A stretch of DNA of 64,000 nt from Panulirus ornatus (GCF_036320965.1 NC_092264.1:10307041-10371040); one strand, 5' to 3'. Positions 10,546 to 21,690 are shown, numbered from the stretch's first letter. The notes: generated by a model from the letters alone, not told the origin. Program-made: numbers and translations.

Positions 10546-11512
10546 AAAGCAAATGGATTTGTATGTAGCATTTATGGATCTGGAGAAGGCATATGATAGA
10601 GTTGATAGAGATGCTCTGTGGAAGGTATTAAGAATATATGGTGTGGGAGGAAAGTTGTTAGAAGCAGTGAAAAGTTTTTATCGAGGATGTAAGGCATGTG
10701 TACGTGTAGGAAGAGAGGAAAGTGACTGGTTCTCAGTGAATGTAGGTTTGCGGCAGGGGTGTGTGATGTCTCCATGGTTGTTTAATTTGTTTATGGATGG
10801 GGTTGTTAGGGAGGTAAATGCAAGAGTTTTGGAAAGAGGGGCAAGTATGAAGTCTATTGGGGATGAGAGAGCTTGGGAAGTGAGTCAGTTGTTGTTCGCT
10901 GATGATACAGCGCTGGTGGCTGATTCATGTGAGAAACTGCAGAAGCTGGTGACTGAGTTTGGTAAAGTGTGTGGAAGAAGAAAGTTAAGAGTAAATGTGA
11001 ATAAGAGCAAGGTTATTAGGTACAGTAGGGTTGAGGGTCAAGTCAATTGGGAGGTGAGTTTGAATGGAGAAAAACTGGAGGAAGTGAAGTGTTTTAGATA
11101 TCTGGGAGTGGATCTGGCAGCGGATGGAACCATGGAAGCGGAAGTGGATCATAGGGTGGGGGAGGGGGCGAAAATTCTGGGGGCCTTGAAGAATGTGTGG
11201 AAGTTGAGAACATTATCTCGGAAAGCAAAAATGGGTATGTTTGAAGGAATAGTGGTTCCAACAATGTTGTATGGTTGCGAGGCATGGGCTATGGATAGAG
11301 TTGTGCGCAGGAGGATGGATGTGCTGGAAATGAGATGTTTGAGGACAATGTGTGGTGTGAGGTGGTTTGATCGAGTGAGTAACGTAAGGGTAAGAGAGAT
11401 GTGTGGAAATAAAAAGAGTGTGGTTGAGAGAGCAGAAGAGAGTGTTTTGAAGTGGTTTGGGCACATGGAGAGAATGAGTGAGGAAAGATTGACGAAGAGG
11501 ATATATGTGTCG
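10546..11512 (+). mobile_element. Family R fragment E, truncated at both ends, flanked by a 13-bp direct repeat
   Basis: A 967-bp piece of young-class sequence running from EKQMDLYVAFMDLEKAYD to TKRIYVSE. RT motifs RQGCVMSP and LLFADDTALVADS and the C-terminal CLRTMCGVRWFD are all intact in one open frame (10478-11521 including flank). GAGTATTGATTGA stands at 10533-10545 and again at 11513-11525, the expected target duplication. It has neither the 5' leader nor the 3' UTR and tail. Confidence 0.85.
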
Positions 11513-11525
11513 GAGTATTGATTGA

Positions 11526-13081
11526 GAGGGTAAAGGCATTTACAGAGCATTAGATTGGGGAAGAGCAGTGTGGTTCAGAAGTGGTAGAGGATATGTGGAT
11601 TAGGTGCTTGCTTTGAAGAATGTATGTGAGAAATACTTGGAAAAACAGATGGATTCATATATAGCATTTATGGATCTGGAGAAGGCATATGATAGAGTTG
11701 ATAGAGATGCTCTGTGGAAGGTATTAAGAGTATATGGTGTGGGAAGAAAGTTGTTAGAAGCAGTGAAAAGTTTTTATCAAGAATGTAAGGTATGTGTAAA
11801 AGTAGGAAGAGAGGAAAGTGATTGGTTCCCAGAGAATGTCGGTTTGCAGCAAGGGTGCATGATGTCTCCATGGTTGTTCAATTTGTTTATGGATGGGGTT
11901 GTTAGGGAAGTGAATGCAAGAGTTTTGGAGACAGGGGCAAATATGTAGTCTGTTGTGGAAGTGAGGGCTTGGGAAGTGAGTCAGTTGTTGTTCGCTGATG
12001 ATACATCACTGGTGGCTGATTCAAGTGAGACACTGCAGAAGTTGGTGACTGAGTTTGGTAAAGTGTGTGAAAGAAGAAACCTGAGAGTAAATGTGAATAA
12101 GAGCAAGGTTATTAGGTTCAGTAGGGTTGAGGGAAAAGTAAATTGGGAGGTAAGTTCAAATGGAGAAAAACTGGAGGAAGTGAAGTGTTTTAGATATCTG
12201 GGAGTGGATTTAGCAGCGGATGGAACCATGGAAGCAGAAGTGAGTCACAGGGTGGGGAAGGGGGCGAAGGTTCTGGGAACACTGAAGAATGTGTGGAAGG
12301 CGAGAACCTTATCTCGGAGAGCAAAAACGGGTATGTTGATCGAGTAAGTAATGAAAGGGTAAGAGAGATGTGTGGTAATAAAAAGAGTGTGGTTGAGAGA
12401 TCAGAAGAGGGTGTATTGAAATGGTTTGGTTACATGGAGAGAATGAGTGAGTAAAGATTGACAAAGAGGATATGTGTGTCAGAGGTGAAGGGAACGAGGA
12501 GAAGTGGAGACCTAAATTGGAGATGGAAGGATGGAGTGAAAAAGATTTTGAGCAATCAGGGCCTGAAGATACAGTGGGGTGAAAGGCATGCAAGGAAAAG
12601 AGTGATTTGGAACAATGTGGTATACCGGAGTCGACGTGCCGTCAGTAGATTGAACCAGGGAATGTGAAACATTTGGGGAAAACCATGGAAAGTTCTGTGG
12701 GGCCTGGATGTGGAAAGGGAGCTGTGGTTTCAGTGCATTACACATGACATCTAGAGACTGAGTGTGAATAAATGTGGCTTTTGTCGTCTTTTCCTAGCAC
12801 TACCTCGCATGCATGTAAGGGGGGGTGCCATTTCATGTGTGGCAGGGTGGCGATAGGAAAGGATGAAGGCAGCAAAGTATAAATATGTACTTGTGCATAT
12901 GTTTATGTATGTATATGTATGTATACGTTGAAATGTATAGGTATGGATATGTGCATGTGTGGGCATTTATGTATACACAAGTATAAGTGGGTGGGTTGGG
13001 CCATTCTTTTGTCTGTTTCCTTGTGCTACCTCACTAATGCGGGAGATAGTGACAAAGTATAATAGATAATAAAATAATAAT
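11526..13081 (+). pseudogene. Family R copy B, 3' part with long 3' UTR
   Basis: Resumes copy B after fragment E with GAGGGTAAAGGCATTTACAG. Frames 11604-11948 and 11955-12347 contain MDLEKAYDRVDRDALW, LQQGCMMSP, LLFADDTSLVADSS and FRYLGVDLAADG; 12458-12667 contains the C-terminal GRP-like block (RRSGDLNWRWKDG). A deletion joins RRAKTGM directly to a later WFDRVSN equivalent near 12340. The long 3' UTR (12665-13050) contains the GTGGGGCCTGGATGTGG block and the terminal hairpin with TCACT...AGTGA arms, then an AT-rich tail. Bases 13082-13349 are not recognised. Confidence 0.85.
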
Positions 13082-13349
13082 TCATAATATATGAAACTTA
13101 CCTAAAAGTACAAAAACAAATTACCTCAGGGTAAACAAAAACAATTACAAGTGTGTAATACATTAACATAAACATAAATATGCCTTATATCTGTGAATTT
13201 CCAAGTCTTTCTATGCAATATCACATAGAGAGATATACATTATAATTAATGAAAGTCACTAAGTATAACAAATATCACACACATGTAACTTATCTATAAA
13301 GTAATCAAATCAGTGCCAAAACAGAGAGGAAGAGGGTACAACACAACAT

Positions 13350-13956
13350 GATCAGTCAGCTGAGGTATATAAACATCTATGATTCAAAGCAGAGTACACA
13401 GATGGCACATGATCAGTCAGCTGAGGTATATAAACATCTATGATTCAAAGCAGAGTACACAGATGGCACATGATCAGTCAGCTGAGGTATATAAACATCT
13501 ATGATTCAAAGCAGAGTACACAGATGGCACATGATCAGTCTGCTGAGGTATATAAACATCTATGATTCAAAGCAGAGTACACAGATGGTACGTGATCAGT
13601 CAGCTGAGGCATATAAACATCTATGATTCAAAGCAGAGTACACAGATGGCACATAATCAGTCAGCTGAGGTATACAAACATCTATGATTCAAAGCAGAGT
13701 ACACAGATGGCACATGATCAGTCAGCTGAGGTATATAAACATCTATGATTCAAAGCAGAGTACACAGATGGCACATGATCAGTCAGCTGAGGTATATAAA
13801 CATCTATGATTCAAAGCAGAGTACACAGATGGCACATGATCAGTCAGCTGAGGTATATAAACATCTATGATTCAAAGCAGAGTACACAGATGGCACATAA
13901 TCAGTCAGCTGAGGTATATAAACATCTGATTCAAAGCAGAGTACACAGATGGCAGC
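13350..13956. repeat. Minisatellite, 61-bp unit, ten copies
   Basis: Units start (GATCAGTCAGCTGAGG...) at 13350, 13411, 13472, 13533, 13594, 13655, 13716, 13777, 13838 and 13899. Most are near identical; units at 13655 and 13899 begin AATCAG, and the last has a 3-base deletion (CATCTGATTC). Each unit contains TGATCA (in most), the palindrome TCAGCTGA with an E-box CAGCTG, and TATATAAA 6 bases further on. The homogeneity indicates recent expansion or gene conversion. There are no variable spacers, so it is not a CRISPR array. Bases 13957-14840 show nothing I recognise. Confidence 0.97.
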
Positions 13957-14842
13957 ACACATGCAGTTTTGGAGGATTTTTTCAAGTAAAGGAGACATTT
14001 GCACACATCAAAGGGAAACTTATTTCAACAGGAGTGGGGTAAATGTGAATTCTGCAGTTAGTGGTATGAATGTTTACGGAAATATATCTGAACTGTGCAG
14101 CAAAAGGGATTAAGAAAGCCTTCTATCTACATAGTGTACCAGGCTAGCCAGGCAGTGAGGGCTACATAGTCCTGAGGGTTGCAGCTTTTAACAGCCCAAA
14201 CAGCAGCCTGGGTCCAGCCTGGGCTGTGAGGGTATATCCCCAACCACTACTTTAGGTAAAATAAGGTTATGGTAATTAATTAAGGTTGGCATGAGAAGAG
14301 GGTGGTATTGGATGGTCAGGATTACAAAATGGTAGTAGTAACATCAAAATATGCTGAGAGAAAGGCTTCTTGTAGGGGCTATGAGGACCATGTAGCACCC
14401 TTATAGGCTCACTAGGATTCTGCTATGGAAAAAGAGTGAGCATCACTACCAGTTAGGAAAACCTTAAAAACTGAGTTATTATGGACTTCACTGCTTGTGC
14501 TATGTTTCCAAGTACATCTCCTTGGAGATATAGCAACACCTAATGCTATAATCTTCTCAATTTGTAAAGTTCACTCCAGGCTAAGATCCAGATCATTCTT
14601 TCTCAGAAACTAATGGTAAGCAAGTGCATAGTAATGAGTCAGACTCATTACTGTCAGATGGTGCTGTTCTGGGGGTAACTTCTTGCTACTGTGCCTCCTC
14701 CTCCTCCTTCTGTGGGAGTTCTTCATTGGTAGAAGTACTTGTGAGACATTTTCAGAATGCCATATCACCAATATATAAAATAAAAGAGTTTGTGAGTAGA
14801 AAAATGAATTGAATAAATGTTTACCATATGCGTAAATATGAA

Positions 14843-16235
14843 AGAAGATGGCCAGAGATGGGTGATTGTTAGCACTTATGCACCTGGATATGAGAAGTAA
14901 AATCATGAGAGGTAAGTGTTTTGGAAGCAGCTGAGTGAATGCATCAGCAGTTTTGATGCAAGAGAATGGGTATTAATGATGGGTGATTTGAATGCAAAGA
15001 TGAGTAAAGTGGCTGTTGAGGGTATAATTAGGGGGCATGGGGTCTTCAGTATTATAAATGGAAATGGTGAATGGCTTGTGGAGCAGTGAGCTAGAAAAGG
15101 ACTGGTGACTGAAAATACCAGGTTTAAATAGAGTGACATAAACAAGTATACATATGTGAGTAGGGAGGATGATCAGTGGGCATGACTGGATTACATATCA
15201 ATTGACATGCGTGTAAGAGAGAGAGATTTTTGGATGTAAATGTGCTGAAAGGGGAAGCTGGTGGGATGTCTGATCACTATTTTGTGGAGGCAAGGGTGAA
15301 GATTTGTACATGTTTTAGAAAAAGAGGGAACAATATCAGTCAGAAAAGAGCAGTGAAAGTAGTCCTCTCAATACTTCAATTAAGGCCTAGACTCAATGTG
15401 GACTTCTATCCATGACTGGAGTCTTCAACTTAAAAAAAATAAAAGCCTGGAAAAGAGGCTCGAGTGAAGAAATACCAAATGATAGTGAATGTAGAATGAC
15501 AAAAGGTGAGAGTAAATGAAGCAAGGGAGTGGATGAGGAAAGGGAGGTATTTCAAAAGTAGTATTGGCATGTGCAAGAGATGTATGTGGCATGTGAAAGG
15601 TGAGAGGTGTTTGGGTTGCACTTACAGGAAAAAAGTGTAAATGATTGGGGCATGTATAAGAGAAAGTGGCAGGAGGTTATGAGGAAGGTGCAGGGGTTAA
15701 AAATGAGGCAAACGAGGTTGGAGTGAGCAAGTAACAGTAAACTTTAGGGAGGATAAGAAGGTGTTTTGAAATTAGGTTGAAATATTTGAAAAGCATGAGA
15801 ATAGATAGGAACATCAGTGAAGGGAACAAAAGGGGAAGTAGTGACAGGTAGTGATGAAGTGAAGAGGCGAGTTTTTAGAAGGAATGCTGAATATGTTTGA
15901 TGATAGGGTAGCAGATGTGAGCTGTTTAAATCGAAGTGGTATGTGAAGTAAGACAGTCACAGAGAGGGGTTTGGAAAAGAGAGAGCAAGGTGATGAATGC
16001 CTTACAAAAGACAAAGTGTAGCATGGCGCTGAACTGAATGGTATTGCTGCTGAATTTATCACAAAAGGAGGGTGACTGTATTGTTGATTGACTGGTTAGG
16101 ATTTTCAATGTGTGTATGGATCATGTTAAGGTGCCAATGCACTGGTGGAATGCATGTGTAGTGCCATCATATACAGGCAAGGGGAATAAAGGTGAGTGTT
16201 CAAACTACAAAGGTATAATCTTATTGACACATGCA
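14843..16235 (+). pseudogene. Very old family R copy (endonuclease to RT start)
   Basis: Starts at the segment encoding the GAYAPG motif (ACTTATGCACCTGGATATGA near 14874) and runs through GDLNAKMSKVAVEG (near 14980), GGMSDHYFVEARVKIC (near 15265), the linker, and the RT entry region (AACTGAATGGTATTGCTGCT near 16030) to AACTACAAAGGTATAATCTT near 16205, the NYRGI block. Stops and indels occur throughout. No 5' leader or 3' end is present. Confidence 0.8.
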
Positions 16236-17600
16236 TAGCAGAGGTTGTTGGATGGGGTGTGCTGGGAAAAGGGATCCCTAACACCATTTACAAACAAATT
16301 ATCTGCTCCATTCTAAACTATGCCTCACCTACCTAGTCTCTGGCTCTCTCTAATGTAAATATCAAAAGTTGTAAACCACACAAAACACTGTACTCAAAAC
16401 AATCACTAACTACTTAGCAACCATACGGACTCACAATGTACACAGTGAAAAGAAGATCCACCCAATATAATCAAATCTCAAAATGCTCTGCCCTCAATTC
16501 TATACAACAGCACAAGACCCATCCCATTCAAACCAGTCCATAACTAAACAACAACCCCCAAGTAGATATAAAAAGATCATCCTGTTCTCATACTTCTGAT
16601 GTCTCTACTAACAGATCTCCACATTCCCAAAGAATATAACAGTGTCAGAGGACATACATAATGAAATGACCCAGAAAGCACTAAACAACTACGTTACAGT
16701 TACCTCTCTAATTTACCAAAAAATGTTACAGTTACCCATCATATCTTATTCAGTTTTCTTTGGGAAATTGTATAGAAACTAGAGGAAGGCCAAGGCCAAG
16801 CCTCTCTCTCAGGAATGGCCATAAGAGGAAGATGTGAAACAAAGCTGTTGGTAAATGTATGATGTAATATGTACACATCTCAGTCTTTTCAAACCCTTAT
16901 ATTATATAATTGAGACCAGTGAATTTGCCAGAGTGATGTCAAGTAAAGTAATGCAGTGAGAGATCTATGTATCAAGAATAAATGGTATTATTTATGTTAC
17001 AAGAGAGCTATATTCATTTTGATATTACAAATATATTCTTAATAGATTTTTATCTGTGTTTGGTATTTGACCAACTCGAGAAGAAGGGAAAATTAGACAT
17101 ATCATTATGGCCATCAGCTGTCAGATGTCAGCCAGATTGTCTGGGAATCTGTGTCTAGCCCAAATCTCTCTGTTAACAGAAGCTGTTATTTCAGAGTTAT
17201 CTGTTTTAATGGGCCTATGGGCTGATCATACCCCCTTTAATGTGTAAGGGGTGGAGGCAGAACATAACAACTATCCTCCCAACTCAAGTCCTTAACACCA
17301 TCCCACCAGACACACATCGATCTGAAACCACATTCTCCACACAACCACATTCACCAGACAAACACAAGTCACACTTTCCTGTCTAAACTTTGGACATCAC
17401 CTATCCCTATACCACCACAAACATCAATTCAAAACATCCCAGACTGCTTTATGCCCAGGATTCAACAGCCACAATACAGACACCAAACACTTGCTGCTCA
17501 GATGCCCTGCACTCTCCCCATATAGACACACACTCAACATCACTACACTTTATGACCTAAGGTCCTGCCCAGTGGATATGGCTGGCTTCTAAAGTGCTGC
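16236..17600 (+). pseudogene. C-terminal part of another LINE family, split by a 574-bp segment
   Basis: Plus-strand frames give IPNTIYKQIICSILNYASPT (near 16280), a stretch of the thumb region, and after 17274 a C-terminus with LNTIPPDTH, CFMPRIQ/CNSHNTDTKHL-like text and RCPALSPYRHTLNITTLYDL. The order and wording recall the C-terminal zinc-knuckle-like end (HLLLRCP block) of Jockey/I-type ORF2 proteins of arthropods, recognised from memory. The segment 16692-17265 does not fit and is flanked by AACAACTA on both sides. The endonuclease of what may be the same family is at 27320-28215. Confidence 0.55.
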
Positions 17601-17619
17601 AGGCACTTCATAAACATAA

Positions 17620-17945
17620 AAGGGACTCCTTAGTCAGGAAGTAAGTAAAGAATGTGCTAAAAATGGATGCAGGTGGGATGGTTGATCACTTTTGGGTGGA
17701 TGCAGGTGTGAAAGTTTGTAGTGGTTTCAGGAAAAGAGGATATAACATGTGAGAAAAAAGGGGTGAAACAACATGAAAAAGAGGCCTGTGTGCAGAGATA
17801 CCAAAAGACATTTTGTGAGGAGTGACATGGGGTGAGTAACTAAAACAAAGGGATACTTAGTGAAACAGTACATACATGTCCAATGAAGTGTGTGGAATGT
17901 GATCTGTGGGTTGTGTTTGTATTACTAATGAAAAAGGATAGTGAT
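17620..17945 (+). pseudogene. Very old family R fragment, endonuclease end and linker start
   Basis: GTGGGATGGTTGATCACTTT near 17670 corresponds to the GGMSDHYLVEAKVK segment; AGTGGTTTCAGGAAAAGAGG near 17720 to GFQKRR, and AAAAAGGATAGTGATG near 17932 to RKGSEW. It is cut at about 17945 by an S2-like insertion and resumes at 18431. Confidence 0.7.
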
Positions 17946-18430
17946 GTAGGTGGTAGTTGGTAAGCAGCTACCCTCGGTATCGGGAGGGTTAGTGACAGCA
18001 CTCCAGTTGTCATCAAACTGCCTAACCCACACGTGGACAAACATACAATCCCTCCATGTCATACATAACACTTACAACACTTAACTCACACAGCTCATTC
18101 TTTGTAACTCCAGATATTACTGCAAGGAGCACTGTGCACTAGCCCTGCCTTTTGGCAAAATGGTTGGAGCAGTAGATAGTAGTTGCAGGTACAAACATTT
18201 AGGTAGGAACATTAAATAGAAACATTAGATAGAAGCAGTGGGTAGGAGCATTAGGCAGAAGTAGTCAGCAAAAACATTAGGCATGAGCCTCTGCAAACAC
18301 TGTGCTGGAGTTACCCTATGCCAGTGGCTTATTAAGGGTGAGGCACTATAGGCTAAGAAGCAGCAATGGAGTTTAATTGTTATGGAGATTTTATTGCCAT
18401 GGCCACCCCCTTAAGGGAGTTACACCTGGA
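17946..18430 (+). mobile_element. S2 SINE-like insertion with GATA-type 3' end
   Basis: The head (GTAGGTGGTAGTTGGTAAGC) resembles the fragments at 1545 and 30340. The middle has degenerate tandem units of the type ATTAGGTAGGAGC (18195-18290). The 3' end, TTATGGAGATTTTATTGCCA to CCACCCCCTTAAGGGAGTT and an AGACAGATAG tail, matches the 3' end of the LINE fragment at 28700-29135. A SINE sharing a tail with its LINE partner is a known pattern. The insertion splits an old family R copy. Confidence 0.6.
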
Positions 18431-19115
18431 ATAAGCATCAAAGATAAAGACAGACAGATAGAGTAAAAAGGAAAGTGAGGTGCATAGTGCAGGGAAGTAC
18501 TGACTGGTAGGAGTACAAGAGAAATTGGAAGGTCAAGAGATAGGCATGAAAACTGAAAAAGAAGCTAAGTGAGAGGTGCAGTGAGATAGTATTGATAAAC
18601 TTGAGAGCGCATGAGAAAGTGTTTGTAAAAGTGAACAATGTGAGAAAAAGAAAAAAAAATAGGAGAAATAGTGAGGGGAGCAAATGGGGAAGTAGCAACA
18701 GGCAGAGAAAGGGTGAAAATGAAATGAAAGACTGTTTCAAAAAAGTGTTCAATGAGTGAGATGATAGGGTGATGGATGTGGTGTGTTCGGGATGGTGCAT
18801 ATGGAGTGAAAGGGAATGGTACAGTGAAAGGAAAGGAAGAAAAGAGAGTCTTGCATCAGATGAAGTATGGCAAAGCAACAGGAGTGGATAAGACTGGGAT
18901 TGCAGCTGAGTTGCTCAAAAGAGATGACAATACTGTGTTGGATGGTTAATCAGGCTATATAATGTCTGTGTGGCCCAAAGTGAGGTGCAAGGGAACCACC
19001 AGAATGCATCTATAGCATCATTATTTAAAGGCAAGGGGAACAAAAGTGAATGCTAAATATACAGACGTATACCTGGTGAGATGTATGGGAAAAAGGCAAG
19101 TGTATAAATAATCAA
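18431..19115 (+). pseudogene. Very old family R fragment, linker and RT start
   Basis: Continues the copy begun at 17620. AGGTCAAGAGATAGGCATGA near 18530 corresponds to the RQEVKRKVQEV segment, AGCAAATGGGGAAGTAGCAA near 18680 to GANGEVIT, AGGAGTGGATAAGACTGGGA near 18885 to the AGLDGIAVEF segment, and GCAAGGGGAACAAAAGTGAA near 19030 to KGKGDKSE. No frame is open for long. Bases 19116-19380 are unrecognised and separate it from a further piece. Confidence 0.7.
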
Positions 19116-19384
19116 TTATATAGATACATAAATGAGGAGTGATTTATCAAGTTAGGCAGCTATTTAACTAAAACTACACAGTTGAGGTATTACAGATATA
19201 TAGTTAACTAATCATAAAAGAGCTGAAGATCAAGGTGGGGCTGGATATTTCAATACTTTGGATAAGCACTGGAGTGAGATATATCTACATATTCATGGTG
19301 GTAAGTACTGAGGGTTATATATCATGCATGCATATTCACCATGTGATTATTAGCTGAACATCAAGTGATGAACAGTTATAGTTC

Positions 19385-19515
19385 TATAGTAGATGAGAGG
19401 GTGGTGGCATGCAGGGAACATCTAACTGGGAAGAAGCAATGTGGCTTCAGGATAGGAAAGATATGTGTGTATCAGTTGCTTGTTTTGAAAGATTTGTGTG
19501 GCAAATACTTAGACT
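19385..19515 (+). pseudogene. Old family R fragment, RT motif around GFRSGRG
   Basis: Frame at 19365-19515 gives DERVVACREHLTGKKQCGFR, then IGKICVYQLLVLKDLCGKYL, the equivalent of RVKACTEHQIGEEQCGFRSG and the following block. It probably belongs to the same copy as 18431-19115. Bases 19516-19805 show nothing recognisable. Confidence 0.75.
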
Positions 19516-19809
19516 TCTTTTTTTGTTCCTGGGTAATGTGTGTAATTTTCTAATTGATTATCTCAAAAAGTATAGAAAATGGCTATTATTCCCTTGATAA
19601 TTTGCTTCTGTGATCAGGACAGTGATATTTTGATATTTACCTATTTTTGAGAACATTCCAAACAGATTCAGAGCTGAGTAGCTTATACAGAACTTTCTAG
19701 AAGTTTCAATAATATAAATAGTAGTATAAATATAAGGGCCTTAAACCAACCAGTTCAGTTTAGATCTAGTTGCCTAAGTGAATACATATATATACATTTT
19801 TCTGAGATG

Positions 19810-20011
19810 GCATCTAGAGGTTACAAGCATCTGGCAGATGCATTTTGCTATGTCTGCAACCAATTTATCAAAATGAGCAAAAAAGTACTCCTTGGCAGCA
19901 TCTGCTAAGATGTGCAAGGACTGCGAGTCATATTTCGGCATGCCTGTCGAGGATCAAGAAAAATTCTGGGCATCTCATTTCACCTGCTAGCAATGCAAAA
20001 AACCCTGGAAG
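19810..20011 (+). pseudogene. First recognisable exon of a decayed multicopy arthropod gene (unnamed family)
   Basis: ATG at 19810 opens MASRGYKHLADAFCYVCNQF, then a one-base frame slip in the A-run near 19882 leads to MCKDCESYFGMPVEDQEKFW and HFTC-stop-QCKKTLEG. Cys pairs (CYVC, CKDC, C..QC) suggest a zinc-binding fold. The exon ends at 20011 before GTAAGC, a consensus donor. From memory this belongs to an uncharacterised protein family found in many copies in arthropod genomes; no function is known to me. The frameshift and stop make this copy dead. Confidence 0.6.
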
Positions 20012-20247
20012 GTAAGCTGAACAATTGTCACTCATTTGTAAGGTGGAATTTTGTTTTTACATTGTTTTAGAATATTCAAAATTTTTACTTTTTTAATTTT
20101 TCTTAATATTCAATGTTATTGTAAAAAAAATCATATATGGAATATGCTGAGAGAATCTCTTACATGTTAGTCATGGGTCAAATAAATTCATAAACAAACA
20201 CATAAACTACTTTTCATAATGATAATTATTATATTGTTCTTTTGCAG
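20012..20247 (+). other. Intron retained in the decayed gene
   Basis: GTAAGC at 20012 and TTTTGCAG ending at 20247, with a T-rich stretch upstream of the acceptor. Joining 20011 to 20248 restores a glycine codon and gives KTLEG-WYTGEKRAI, so the intron boundary is well supported. Retention of the intron shows this is a DNA-level duplicate, not a retrocopy. Confidence 0.75.
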
Positions 20248-21690
20248 GATGGTACACAGGGGAAAAGAGAGCCATTAATTTCACTATCCCAAGAATTTGG
20301 CAGGAGCCTACTGACCACTTAAGCAATTGCTACTTCTGCATGGTAGACCTTTCCAAATGTTGGGCTAGCAAGACTGCACCTGCAATCACGTATCTGGACC
20401 TTCCAGCATTCATTGCCCCAGTGTCAAACAGCCCTGAGCTCCTGTACCCACTCCTCTGGAAAGAGAGCAGCTGTTATCAGAACAAACCACCACCAAGTCA
20501 GAGGGGGAGGAAGACATTGTAGATCCATATTACAATTTCAGAGATGCTGCTGAAGAGAAAAACTTAAGCTACCACAAGCAAAAAGATCTCAACAACTTGA
20601 TCAGGGATCATGGTCTCACAAAGTCCGATGCCAAGCTTTTGACGTCAAGGCTCAAACAGTGGAACTTGTTTGATGAAAGTGTGCAAATCACAGATGACAG
20701 GGAACATCACCTAGCTTTTTTCACCTTCTTCACCCATCAAGATGGGTTCTGCATATGCCACAAAGCAATCGGAATTGCCTGTAACCTGAACGAGTGGTGC
20801 CTCTTTATTGGCAGCTCATCCAGGTGTTTCAAAGCTGTGCTGCTCCATAATGGGAACAAGTACCCATCTCTTCCCCTGGCTCACTCGGTGCACCTCAAAG
20901 AAGAATACAACAATGTCAAGACCTTGCTAGACACCTTGAAGTATGATGAGTACAGCTGGGAGGATATCAGACTTTAAAATGGTGACATTCCTGATGGGTT
21001 TCCAAGGAAGTTTTACCAAGTATCCCTACTATCTTTGACCTTGGGACAGCAGGGCCACTGTGGTGCACTACTAAAGGCAGGACTGGCCACAGTAGACCGA
21101 ATTCTCTGTGAGGATGAACGCCAAGTAGGAGCCACAGGTGGAACCCTGGAAGGTGTTGATACCACCACTGCACATAAAATCAGGCCTTATGAAACAATTT
21201 GTCACAGCTCTACATAAGGAGTCTGCAGCCTTCAAGTACCTTCAAGATTTCTTCCCTAAGCTGTCTGAAGCAAAGGTCAAAGCTGGTGTCTTTGTCGGAC
21301 TACAGATAAAGAAGATCCTGGAGTGCAAGGAATTCCCCAAGAAGCTCACTAGGAAGGAGAAAGCAGCTTAGTACAGCTTTGTTGCAGTTGTATGAGGCTT
21401 CCTGGGCAATCACAAGGCTGAAAACTATGAAGAGCTGGTTGAGACTATGGTGAAGAACAACAGCAAAATGAACTGCAGGATGTCCCTCAAAGGCCATATC
21501 CTTGAAGCTCATCTTGATAAATTCAAGGAACACAGGAGTGTATTCAGAGGAGCGAGATGAGCACTTCCAACAGGATATACTGGACTCTGAAAGCCACTAC
21601 CAAGGAACATATAGCAAGAACATGATGGGAGATTATATTTGGGGTCTGATTTGTGAAAGTGATTTATAGTACAATCGTTAATCTTGAAAA
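20248..21690 (+). pseudogene. Second part of the decayed multicopy arthropod gene
   Basis: Starts WYTGEKRAINFTIPRIWQEP, followed by SNCYFCMVDLSKCWASK. After breaks, the frame at 20597-20977 gives LIRDHGLTKSDAKLLTSRLK, WNLFDESVQITDD, GNKYPSLPLAHSVHLKEEY and DALK-like text. Next, read with stops in place of Cys/Trp codons, comes FTKYPYYL-stop-PWDSRA near 21015, then IPPLHIKSGLMKQFVTALHK (21150-21210), FPKLSEAKVKAGVFVGLQIK, a GFLGNHKAENYEELVETMVK equivalent and NMMGDYIWGLICESDL near 21625. The order is collinear with the family as I remember it. At least six stops or frame breaks. Product role unknown. Confidence 0.65.

Noticed and set aside
13350..13956. CRISPR-like regular repeat array
   Set aside because: The whole 61-bp period is repeated without unique spacers, and the context is eukaryotic.
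13806..14042. 78-residue frame across the minisatellite end
   Set aside because: It is the translated 61-bp repeat plus flank, with no conserved content.
17840..18060. tRNA-derived SINE head or tRNA gene near the S2 repeats
   Set aside because: No cloverleaf and no convincing A and B box pair could be drawn on either strand; no tRNA or rRNA gene was found elsewhere in the window.
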